DNA of 64,000 nt from Rhizopus arrhizus (Eukaryota > Mucoromycota > Mucoromycetes > Mucorales > Rhizopodaceae). Shown piece by piece: positions 1 to 10,576 of this stretch (the stretch's first letter is position 1; each line of letters opens with the position of its first letter). Under the pieces are notes generated by a model. That model did no database searches. It had not been told where the DNA came from and saw only the letters and a program-made list of their open reading frames with translations. The DNA is taken from positions 806,001 to 870,000 of the forward strand of contig JAKZZE010000011.1 of the NCBI GenBank assembly GCA_024220505.1, read 5' to 3'. Position numbers and translations under genes: made by a program.

Positions 1-457
1 GCGTAATACAAACTTTCCCCACATGCAAAAAGTCTTACTATTTTATCATACTTTTTTTCTTCTAGCATATCAAGTGAATTAAAGACGTCTACTTGATAAA
101 TACATCTTTTGCTTTTCAATACACCATTCTAGTTTATACCCAGTGATGTAATTCACATCCAATAGCGGAGATGATTTGTTTTCAAAACTTACGTATCACA
201 AATCTGGATTCAAGATCGTCTCCCTTCTATTATATCAAATCACTCTGCCAACCAAGAAAGACCAAGCAAATAAGAAAAGAAATGGTTTATATATAAAATT
301 AGTCTATCTATCAAAAGGGCCGATTTATGAAAAGTCGAGAAAGGAAAATACAAGGTGTAGAGGAAGGAAGAATAGAATGACTTGCATTAACGCGGTGTTT
401 GTTCTTTTTTCTTACTCAGAGATTAAAAACGCATGAATCAAACCTCGAACAATAAAA
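1..457. other. Intergenic DNA, no gene seen
   Basis: AT-rich sequence downstream of the Sds3-like gene. One 86-codon open frame is present but has low-complexity composition, no splice context and no recognisable domain. I see no RNA gene or repeat here. Confidence 0.5.
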
Positions 458-1902
458 CTATCGCCTTGATTGATTTATTACACTACTATGAACATGGCCA
501 CCTTGTTTTCTGATACTTGTTGATACACCCTAATTGATGATGGTAAGAAAATCTATGTTTTCCTTTTTATATATAAATCATACCTTCATATTTAAAAAAT
601 CTTCTTCTAAACCTTCTTGTTCTAATGAACTTGGTGCAGCATGTATATTATAAAGTGTTTGTATTCGATCTAAGGAGATCATTATTAAAGATGATATAAA
701 ACTAGCTTTAGCTTTCTTACTTTGTCTTCTTCGTTCCTGTCGTGAAGGAGAAGCACTAAGATGTCTATCAAATGGATGTGTTCTTTTACGTAAATTTCTT
801 TTGCTGTTAGCTAATCTTGTATGAACATCATTAAACATGTCATCAATATCTACATCTTCTTTATCTTCTTTTATAAGCTTTCTTCGTTCTTCAATTGCTT
901 GTAAGACTACATCATGAAGATTATGCTTCTCAGACTATGAAAAGGCATTAATATCATAACAAAGTACATTATATATAATGAATAAACCTTGTATTCATCT
1001 TCTGCTATACTCATTTCTATATCAAATTGATGCTTTGCTAACGACAATTCATAATCTTTGAAATGTTCTGCATATTCAATTGTCTGTTCTCTTTTTAATT
1101 CAATATCCGCCATTGTCTCTTTAAATGCCGAATGTGTTCCTAATATTTTTTTTTGGTGTTAAAGATTTCCCCCCAAAAAAAAACTTTTTTTATAAACAAA
1201 AAACCTTGTTGTATTGTTTTTATTTCGTCTTGAAGGGATTGTAATTTTTCTCTATAAACACTAGAAAAAGGATGAGGATACTTTGTATAAATAACAAAAA
1301 AAAAGTTTTTTTTTTTTACTCGTCACATTGTTCCCAGAATTCATTATCCATCCAAAGTATCAAATCATTAAATTCTCGTATCCGACGCAAGATTTTATGC
1401 TCACTTAATTCATTTGATTCTGTATTTTGAGTTTAGAAAAAGAATTATTTAAAACAGAAGAAAACTAACCTCGCCAGTGTGGTTCAAAATCGTGAATGCG
1501 TTCATCATCTTTTATTTCATACGTCGATGGCTTTTGTTTTGGTTGTGGTTGTGGTGAAGGCTGTACTGGAGGCGGAGGCGGTTGTGAATGTTGCAGTTGT
1601 GGAAGGGGTTGTGAAAAAGTTGGAGTAGAAACAGGTGGAGGAGCAGGTTGAGTATGAGGAGGAGGGGGAGGTGGTGGTTGAATAAAAGGTCTATAATTAG
1701 AACCACCGTGCCATGTAGAGTGTTGTAGAATAGGAGGAGGTAAAGGTTGAAGTGGTCTATAGAATTGATCTTCATAATATCCATTTTGTTGCTGCGGTGT
1801 ATACACAAAAGGTGGTCTCGCGTAATAAGGATATTGATTATTAGAAGAAGGTTGTGAATCTGCACCTGCTTGTGCAACAATAAATCCAAACTGAGGCAAC
1901 AT
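458..1902 (-). CDS. SDS3: Sds3-like subunit of Rpd3/Sin3 histone deacetylase complex, with Pro-rich N-terminus
   Basis: Six exons join with canonical GT-AG introns and consistent phase: 1902-1470, 1419-1320, 1260-1205, 1139-988, 928-584 and 529-458, giving about 385 residues. Residues 1-144 are low complexity, rich in Pro and Gln, with a run of eight prolines. From about residue 148 a charged coiled-coil region follows the Sds3/BRMS1 pattern: VYREKLQSLQDEI, then a GT-containing turn, then KETMADIELKREQTIEYAE and later EERRKLIKED. In the family (PF08598) this region binds Sin3 and scaffolds the deacetylase complex in the nucleus. I chose the Met at 1902, since the ATG at 1953 would add a Phe-rich leader. 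The exon 2/3 junction works only with the acceptor at 1262-1261; the nearer AG gives a stop. The last exon is short and less certain. Identity is inferred from the coiled-coil pattern and the SRR-type basic tail. Confidence 0.75.
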
Positions 1903-4735
1903 TGGTTTATAAAATAAAAAGGAAAAAAAAAAAGATTTTATTTTTTTTTGCATCCTTGAAATATTTTTTTTTTCAGTGGTTAGGTACCTACCATTTTATC
2001 CTCCGGTCGGACTTGTTCATCCTCTCTCTCTCTTTGTCTGTCTGTCTCTCACTTTCTTTATTTCTCTCCGAGCCGCGCTTTTTGGATTTATAATAGCAAG
2101 TTATTTGTTATTTGTTTGTAATTATGGTTTGGTTTCTGAAGACTATCCTTGTTTTAATGATATAAATTGACAATAAGTGGTACAATTGACATGTTTTCTT
2201 TTGATGATAAATAATCTTCATTAATACGTTACTGAAAAGAAAAATAACCCTTCTTTATTCATGTCAGCTTTCCTCGTATCGATTCTGTGTTACATCGAAA
2301 ATCCGGTTAGATAGGCTTATTTTTTTAACAATTCTTAAAAAGGAGGCATGTCTCTTTTTCTTTTCCATTTGAAGCAGATGGAATAATGTAGGACTTTTAT
2401 TATAAGAAAAAGGAACTTTATCATATTTTATCAAACGAAATATTATGACTTTTTAATAGTGAAAATATTTCCAACTGTATTGTGATTAAGTTTATGTATC
2501 TTACGCGCAATTATAAAAGATGTTTCTTGTTATTAGCACATCAGGTATCTTTCAAGCAATAAAAACACGTTGAAAGATAAACTCAGTTGTCGTAGACTAC
2601 TTGTGTGCAAAACACAGAACTCACTGTACCAATTTGCGATTTTTCAAAATAAATCACGGGAATTTAAATTTCAATTTACGGTTTTGATCTACAGTTTTTC
2701 CACATAGATTTGGACAATTCTTTATTTTTTTAAGGATGAATCAGATTCAAATTTAGACGATTTGATTTTTTCTTTGGACGGCCGACTGATGTCGTTCGGA
2801 TGCATTTGTGTTACTTATGAATCAGCCTGTCAAGTTTTTTGTATTTTTGAACATTTTTTAAATTTTCCATGATCTCGTCTTGTCATGGTATATATTGGCT
2901 TGCAAAAGGTCTAGAAATACTGTTACTATTTGATGCAAAAGTCTTGTAGACCAGTGATCGACTAAACAGATAATCTACCATAACCTAAATCAATCGGGTT
3001 TTATTCTTTGTGCTTTTATTCTCTAGGGTATATCCTATGGCCACAATTTTCTCCATTTTTATTTTGTTAATAGCTGGTTGATATCCTGTTAAACGGTTCA
3101 CGATTGCGCTATTAGTGTCAGCTACAAAAGAGTTATTATATTGCATTGCACAAGGTCATTGACTATAACTTACCACGACACTTTCTTTTTTTCATCACAT
3201 AAAGAGTGCAGTATCTGACAATCAATTCGTTTTCTTTGATCCTTTGCTTTAAGAAAATTTACATTGCAACTAGAGCGCTATCTTGTAAATACTGTAGGTG
3301 ATTTAGCATACAAGTAACTAACACAAAGTAACATTCCATTATCTATTTGGTTGGTAGTTATAACTCTAAATTTATATAATGAGCCATTAAACAGACCATA
3401 AAGTACATAAACCTCGCCTAAAAAGTAAATTACTTCACTTCTGTTCACTTGAAAAAATTCTTCTCTTCTTTCGACAACTAATTAAGCAGTAAAATGAACA
3501 GCTGTAAGATTAACAACACTAAATACATCCATCATGAGCAGTTTCCTTACCGTGAAAAAGTGGTTAATATTCAGTTTGGTTGTAAAGCTTCATTTTTGTT
3601 TTAACAACAAAGCGTAGTTGGCAAACAAGCTAATTGGTGTCCCTATGAAACTTACAATTGGCTAAGAAAACGATGTTGCTGGTCAGTTAAAAAGAGATAA
3701 TGATTGATTGCAGCCAGAATGAAGCATCTATTATTCATAAAGTCTTTGGCAAATTAATTAGTATATGATTGTGCCATTGACATATCAAGAGAGCATGAAA
3801 GAAGCAATACGATCAAATATCAAAGCTGTCAGTTCTACAATGGAGATTGTACAAGCATATGCTACAACTAGAACTATTTTAAATGCTATGATTGCGTTGT
3901 CGATTTTGATTCTTTTAAGATTTCATTCCAAGAAAGAGCTCCCCTTCTTTTTATTTATTACTATGAACAAAGGACAATTTGAGCTTATACACGCTAAAAT
4001 ATGCATTTTTATTAATAATAACTATATTAAATCATATCAAAACAGTTGAATTTGTATTCATTTGGTCGTACTGGAAATACTCGTGTGGATAGAATGGCCT
4101 ATATTTTTTTCACAAACTGTATCATTGACTATGGGCAAGTCAGTGTACGTGTTCAATTTAGAGCAAAAAAAAAAAAAAATACCAAGAAACAGCGCATAGT
4201 ATCGATGCTGGTAAATCAATTCATATAGTCACTGAAAACATAAATAATGTAAGCTGTTTGATACTTCTTTTTATGACAATATAAGTCAAGTATTTCTTTT
4301 AAATAGTCTTTTGAATGCGAATCCTTTTCTGACCTTGCTCTCAATTATACTCTTACTTTCAGAATAATGACCTTTCTGATTATTCATGCCTCGGTCAAGT
4401 TGGATTATACAAGAATATCTTTCTTGTTTCAAGTATAAAAAGATCATTTACACTACTAGAAAAATTAAATCTTTTAGCGATTTCAATAAAGAAAAAACAG
4501 CGGTTGATGTAGCTGATCATAATAGTCTGGAATCACTAGAAGCTTATAACAATACTACCTCTAGATTATCAAATAAATTTTCTTTTGAAAAGTATAAGAA
4601 TAATCCTGAGATGTAGAAGAGCAGAAAACTTGAATAGAATACATATATGATAATATCATCTCACACGACTCGGTCACTAATTGACAAACTTAAATAGGAA
4701 TTCCCCAAAGGCTTTTCTGTGGGTATTTAAAGATA

Positions 4736-4796
<61 letters not shown>

Positions 4797-4993
4797 GAAA
4801 AAAATTCTCATTTATCTGAAGAAGATTACAATACTTTTATTACTACCCTATAATCCAAAATGAACGATCAAAGCTATCTGCTTACAACTCTTTATGATCA
4901 ATCACTGTCTAATATACTTGTATCACTTTGGGATCCTTATATTCTTTGGTGAGTTTTAATAAACATTAAAAAAAAGCTTAGTGATCATAAAAT
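1903..4993. other. Long AT-rich intergenic region
   Basis: About 3 kb with no convincing gene. A pyrimidine-rich stretch lies at about 2018-2075, just upstream of the Sds3-like start. Short open frames at 3765-4049, 4046-4228 and 4386-4616 show biased but unrecognisable peptide sequence. They may be remains of an old insertion, because frames change and stops interrupt any longer reading. No tRNA or rRNA signature was seen. Confidence 0.45.
4738..4792. repeat. Poly(T) tract, about 55 nt
   Basis: An uninterrupted T run about 200 bp upstream of the LINE fragment. It could be a minus-strand poly(A) tail of an older retro-insertion or a simple homopolymer expansion. The exact length depends on the assembly. 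Confidence 0.85.
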
Positions 4994-5507
4994 AAAACGC
5001 CTACTTCTAATTGTTCATTTTGTGCATCTACTGTCGATTCCTTGCAACACTTTCTCTTCGATTGCCCGGTCAAACAAGTCGTTTGGCAGGGTCTTGTTCG
5101 CGAATTCCTATGGCCAACGGTGGGTACGCAAGATATTTTTAAAGCTTTTACCACATTAGACTACTACTCTGTTTCCTACTGTCAATCCTCCGATATCACC
5201 GCAGAATCAGTCCTCATCATTGCCCTTGGCCAAGTTTGGAAATGCCACTGGCAAAGCATTTTCAACCAACAACCGTTCTTGTCAAGCATTGTACTACAGG
5301 CTATCCGCAACAATGCCCAACAACACATCGCTGAAGAAGGTGACCTCGACTAGTACTCCTCTATCAACTTTATCTTTCTTTTTATTGTACACATTCTTTT
5401 ATTATCATTAATCCTTTTAGTTTGCGCCCGCCTCTTACCGAAACCAATCCTTTTGGGTAACGCGGAGCAATAAATAATAACCCTTTAAAAAAAAAAAAAA
5501 AACGCCT
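4994..5507 (+). mobile_element. 5'-truncated LINE (non-LTR retrotransposon) insertion with target-site duplication
   Basis: The segment ends in a poly(A) run at about 5487-5502 and is bracketed by the same 9-mer, AAAACGCCT, at 4994-5002 and 5499-5507. That is the expected target-site duplication of target-primed reverse transcription. The body encodes only the C-terminal zinc-binding part of a reverse transcriptase plus a 3' UTR of about 130 bp. The 5' truncation, poly(A) tail and duplication together make a LINE insertion the best reading. The tail and the duplication overlap by a few A residues, so the 5' limit of the second copy is uncertain. Confidence 0.8.
5003..5353 (+). pseudogene. LINE reverse transcriptase, C-terminal zinc-binding fragment
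   Basis: The frame reads CSFC, then HFLFDCPVKQVVW: the Cys-x2-Cys...His-x4-Cys plus Trp arrangement of the zf-RVT domain found at the C-terminus of LINE ORF2 proteins. The rest runs about 75 residues to a stop at 5353. Endonuclease and polymerase domains are absent, so this is a dead 5'-truncated copy. The frame has no internal stop, which suggests a fairly recent insertion. Confidence 0.75.
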
Positions 5508-7320
5508 CAAAAAATTTAACAGAGCTGTTGTGATTTAATCTACTCAGACTCTATATTTGGTTTGAACTAACGACGATTTTAGATCAAAGAATGAGTGGCC
5601 ATCCAAAACTGCAATCATTTTATGCTTAATGTAATCGATAAGTTCTGTTATGTATTAAGAGTTTTTTCAACCGTTCAGTAACCTAGGTGGAAAAACTTGA
5701 TTGACAACTCCATAGAGACGATCCTATATACAAGATGTAGAGCATCCCTTCGGATAATCTTGGTAGATAGTACTGTAGTACTAAAATAGGAAAATAGATG
5801 TTCTTAAAACTTGTGATCCTTATAACGTAATTGAACAATCAGTTTTCAAGTGAATAAAGCCGATAATTTGAGCAAATTTCAGATTATTTGCTATACCTTG
5901 GATATCACTTGAGATATTTTGAGCTTTTCAGCAATTTCAAAAGCTTCTCTTCTAATCTTTTAAATGCTTGATTACTATTATACATCAAACAGGTCTCTAT
6001 CGTACCATATTCAACACGTTTCTTATGCTCACAATGGTATTTTCGAAAGTGTCACATCTATAGCCTATTTTACTCCCTTCGTAATAATTAATGTACCTTA
6101 GATAGAATTTCTTGTTTTTTCCTCTTAAAGAACTACTTGTGCACTCTTTTTTGTAATTTAAAGCGTTAGATGGTTAAGTTTGGAATCAATTTAAGCGGAA
6201 ATTTGATGAGTATCTTAATAAGTCCATGCTGTCATCACTTTTAAAAAATGGTATCAATGGGTTATCAAAACACGAGGCATATGCAATTGTTTGCTGTGCA
6301 ATTCTTTAATTTCTCAAATTCACACGATGCCTCTGAATTTAAAACATTCAGAGTTCAATTGTAGAACATGAAGATGAAACAGGCGATTTTCTTCTTTGGA
6401 AGATTAAAACAAAGTTGAAAGAGCTCTTTATAAAAGAGTTGTCGGTAGTGTAATCTGAATCGAGGAGGAACCTTTTGCTACTTCAAAAAAGAGATTTATC
6501 TAAACGATCAAAATGAGAAAATTAACTCTTGGTGTTACGATAGCTTTTTTTTTATCAAAGCTATCAGTTGTTTTATCAAAATCTACAGGTTAGATATAGA
6601 TATAAAGTATTAGCCAATGGAAAGTTTTAAGATTACTATTTGTCCAAAAAGAAAGTTTTCGCTAATAAAAAAAACCTCCCTTTGATGTGGTTTGTGAAAA
6701 AGCATTATTTCTATTCTTAAACTTCATAAACAAATTGATGGCTAAGGATATATTATTGCTTTAGTCTTTAAAAATAAAAGATGACTCTCGTAATAAAAAA
6801 CTCTCGTAATAAAAATTTAAAGACTTCACCATTGCCATGAAGGTTTAATATCTAACTTGTATACAAAAAAGTAAATGTACACTTTAGAATATAAAACAAC
6901 ACACATCATCCTAAAATACGCCCTAAATATGTGCCTAAGGTAATGGGATTAAGAGAAAAAAAATCGAGCACCAAAATAGGCAATGCTTTGAACAAATCAG
7001 ATATCGCGTGAAGCATTTTACATCAACCAATAAAAAGTGTTAAACGGGAACACATAAAAACAGAGCTTGCTTTGTGTACTGTAAACACACGTACATATGC
7101 ACAGAAGATGAAGATCATCCATTGATTTGTTCATGGAAAGGGACATGTTTTTTATGAATTAAAAAGAAGGGTAATTCTTATGTCATATCTTACCATACTT
7201 TATCGGAAGACTTATGAAACGGAGTATGGAAAGTTTAGTTGTATATAAAAAAAAGTTTTTTATTGGAATATAAAATAAGCTGCCCTTTTTTTTCTTTTCT
7301 TTCACTTAAATTCTTTCAGT
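5508..7320. other. AT-rich intergenic region upstream of the permease
   Basis: No complete gene is visible in 1.8 kb. A TATA-like motif (CTTTATAAAAG) near 6425 precedes a possible first exon at 6513-6588, listed separately. Otherwise only short frames and A/T runs are present. The 3' part must contain the promoter of the permease that starts at 7321. Confidence 0.45.
6513..6588 (+). other. Possible signal-peptide-coding first exon, rest of gene not found
   Basis: An ATG at 6513 opens a peptide beginning MRKLTLGVTIAFFLSKLSVV, typical of a secretory signal. A GTTAGA donor-like site follows after about 25 codons. A TATA-like motif lies about 90 bp upstream. I could not find convincing downstream exons before the next gene, so this may be a remnant or a chance signal-like peptide. 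Confidence 0.2.
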
Positions 7321-9488
7321 ATGGGACAAGATCATAAAATAGATCAAATAGAAAGAGGGGATAATAACCCGATGAGAGTATTTGACAATGAAAAAGTAGA
7401 GGCTTATGACCAAACCAATTTTTCAATTGAAGATATACCAGGCAGCACAATAGAACAAACATCTCCATCACAACCAAGAAGAGGATTGAATGCTCGTCAT
7501 ATTCAAATGATTTCACTTGGTGGATGTATTGGGTAAATTGGATGAGTTGAATGAAACCTGTTGTCTAATCCCTTTTGCAGTACTGGTTTATTTCTTAACT
7601 CTGGACAAAACATCTCTTCAGTAAAAAATTTAATAGTCAAAATATGTGACTTTAAAAGGTTGACTTTTTCTATAGGCTGGTCCTGCAGGTGCATTGATTG
7701 CTTATTGTGTTGGTAAGATTATACATATTTTTATTTATTGCTTTATTAACATTATTTTACAGTTGGAATTATGGTATATTATTATTGTGTGAGAAAAAAA
7801 ATGCACGTCTTTTTTAAACTCGCTTAATATAGGTTTATTGTCTGATGACTTGTCTTGGTGAAATGGCTACTTACATGCCTGGTAACACATATACCCGTCG
7901 GTTATCGATTTAATTCTAAAAAACATAACTTAGTTTCTGGATCATTTAATCATTATGCTACAAGGTTCATTGATCCTGCTTTTGGATTTGCGCTTGGTTG
8001 GAACTATTGGTAAGTTTTGTTATAAAGACCAATTGAATTATATAAACTCAATTTGTATGATTAGGCTTTCGGTAAGATAATGATAAAAAAAATAATCTCA
8101 GACATCTAAACCTAATCTTTCAAACTCGTCCCTTTTTTTTTTCTCACAGTGGGTAAGTGATTTGTGTGAGAAAAATCACACGTACACAAACTTTCAGTAA
8201 CTGAGCAAAATTTCATTTAGGCTGTTACAATTGCTACCGAAATTTCTGCTGCAGCTACCATCATCAATTGGTGGAAGCCAGTGATGCCAGATCCAGCATG
8301 GTCTACCATTTTTGTACTTTTGATTTTGGTAGTTAACTTGGTGGGTGTTCGATTGTATGGTGAATTGGAATACTGGTTTGCAATCCTCAAGATCTTAATC
8401 GTTCTTGTTTTTATCATCATCGCTCTCTGTGTTACTTCTGGTGGATTAGGAGGTCATGTGATTGGTTTTGAATACTGGAATAATCCTGGCTCATTTTCTA
8501 ATGGTGGACTGGGAACTCTGAATGTCTTGCTTTCTGCCGGTTTCTCCTTTATGGGTACTGAAATTGTTGGTATCACAGCCGGTGAAGCCAAGAATCCCAC
8601 CAAGACTGTTCCTAGAGCTATTCGAAACACATTTTGGCGTATTGTCTTTTTTTATATTGTCACCATCTTCTTGCTTGGCATGTGTATCCCTTACACCAAC
8701 CCTAATCTTGCCAACTCGGACGGTGACCCAGGTACGGCCTCTTTCACTTTGGTCTTCTCACTTGCCGGTATCAATGTTGGTGCACATATCATTAATGCTG
8801 TCATTTTAATCAGTGTTTTGAGTGCTGCCAATTCATCACTCTATACCTGTTCTCGTACCTTACTTGGTCTTTCTAAAGATGGTTTGGCTCCCAAATGGAT
8901 GGGTCGTATGAATAGATGGGGTGCTCCTTATTGGGCTGTCTTGGTCTCTTCTTTGGTAGGTTTCCTTTGTGTCTTTGTTTCCATTTATAGTGCCTCTGTT
9001 GCTTTTGTTTGGTTCTTGAGTATCACTGCTGTCAGTGGCTTCATCAGTTGGTGGGGTATTGCTGTAGTTCATATTCGTTTCAGAAGGGCATTCAAAGCAC
9101 AAGGAAGAGAGTTGTCTGATTTACCTTTCAGAGCCTTTGCTTATCCTTGGTCAGCTATTGTTGCAATTATTCTTACAACTTTTATTATCCTTGGTCAAGG
9201 TAATTTAAATCATAGTATATGTATGTGTACGGTTTGATAACAATATCAATAGGTTATACTTCATTTACACCTCAGTTCGATGGTGTCAAATTTGTCACTG
9301 CTTATATCGGTTTGGTTCCAGTAGCACTTTGGTACGCTGGATACAAGATCATTAAGAAAACTAAGGTTGTACCTTTACTTGATGTTGATTTTGAGACTGG
9401 ACGTGTGACAAGACTGGATGTAGAAAAGGATAAAGAAGAAGATGAAGTTTTGCCTTGGTACAGAAAGGCATTGGCTTGGGTGGTGTAA
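7321..9488 (+). CDS. Amino-acid permease of the fungal AAP (GAP1-like) family
   Basis: Nine exons keep perfect phase: 7321-7532, 7581-7620, 7676-7712, 7763-7773, 7833-7881, 7934-8009, 8065-8071, 8221-9199 and 9253-9488, giving 548 residues. After a hydrophilic N-terminus comes ARHIQMISLGGCIGTGLFLN, the family's first transmembrane signature. Next are PAGALIAYCVVG, GEMATYMPVSGSF and NYWLSAVTIATEISAA, then about ten hydrophobic segments and a charged C-tail. Family knowledge: proton-coupled amino-acid uptake across the plasma membrane. Substrate range cannot be read from sequence. Two exons are microexons (11 and 7 nt); skipping either would break the frame. The gene ends 47 bp from the convergent UBE2W gene. 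Confidence 0.92.
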
Positions 9489-9535
9489 TTGATTTATTAT
9501 TATTTTTATACATTTATTTTTCTAAAAGACATCGA

Positions 9536-10452
9536 TTAAACTGTATCATCACTATTATAAATTAGTACATAAATCACTTTTTACATTATATTTCTTACTA
9601 TTTTTATAATGTCAATTTCTCATTTTTTATTTTTTATTTTTGTACTTTTTACCTGGAATGCCCAAGCTGTCTTTTTTGGTGATGCACTTGCACTTTTTAC
9701 ATATAAATCATTATCTGGGGGTAGTTCCTAACGCAATATTAGCAAAAGTATCACGACATCCTCATTTTCTTACTTTCTTTGTACAACTTGACATCATTGA
9801 AATAATTGATAAACAGACATGAGCCACAGTTTGTACGGGTGACCAATCTTTATAAAGTATATTTAAACAAATATGTCCATTAGAATAAATCTAGAAAGGA
9901 AATAAATTAAATCTGATCAATGTTAAGCCTTCATTGAGATGGTTATTACACTAAGCAAAACTTGTTAATCCCATTATTATGATCATTATTCCATTCTCTT
10001 ACTGTGGATGCATTGGTACAAAAGGTCTAACAAATACAACATCGGGTGCTTCTAATGGATATTGTGGTGTAAATCGAAACTATTTTTAATCAAACTGTGA
10101 ATATTCTACTCAAATACATTCGTTTGTGTAAATACTTCAAGCTTAAATTGTTCACCCTATTTTAATATATAAGTTTTCATTCTTTTTTTCCTTATTCATT
10201 ATATATAACCTCATAGATGGTACCAGGTGCCCCTGTCAAACAAAGCTTCCATCTAATAAACTATGTAAATACATCAAAATATTAGTTTTTGTTTTGTTTA
10301 CTTTAAAAAGTTATCTGCTTCTTCTACTACAACACCTTCAGGTGGGTTCTTGTGTAATTCTGATAATGATATGTTCATAAATAATCTCCTTGCAATATAT
10401 AGATTGTACCTCTAAGTTCTTTTGTAAGCCTTTTGGAATAAATGGAGCTCAT
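9536..10452 (-). CDS. Ubiquitin-conjugating enzyme E2, UBE2W type
   Basis: Exons: 10452-10410, 10359-10302, 10252-10210, 10156-10136, 10079-10003, a proposed single base at 9950, 9890-9774 and 9727-9653, then a possible last exon 9551-9536. The product is about 145 residues and aligns throughout with UBE2W. It has an N-terminal helix (YSKRLTKELRELHKNPPEG), LTGAPGTIYEGEQF, the beta-sheet segment PQYPLEAPDVVF, the catalytic YSNGHICLNIL with its active Cys, DWSPVQTV and PKKTAWAF. UBE2W enzymes monoubiquitinate substrate N-termini with RING E3 partners. Two points are odd. The MHP-H-IYSNG junction needs one extra nucleotide, supplied by a 1-nt exon. The final exon appears to encode the family tail DDTV but is one base out of frame after the visible donor, so canonical splicing ends the protein after AFQ. 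Confidence 0.85.
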
Positions 10453-10576
10453 CACAAAAACAAAATGAAAGGAAAAAAAAAAAAAGAAAAAAGAAAAAAA
10501 AAATTATTCAATAGCGGCATAAACGGAGATTAAAATTACATGAACACTGCAAAGTAAACCTTTTTTATTTACAAGA

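Noticed and set aside
458..1902. Apparent non-canonical introns starting TAA after AG in the Sds3-like and Cys-rich genes
   Set aside because: Using the next downstream acceptor (1262-1261, and 15874-15873) restores frame with ordinary GT-AG introns and better protein similarity, so no new splice class is needed.
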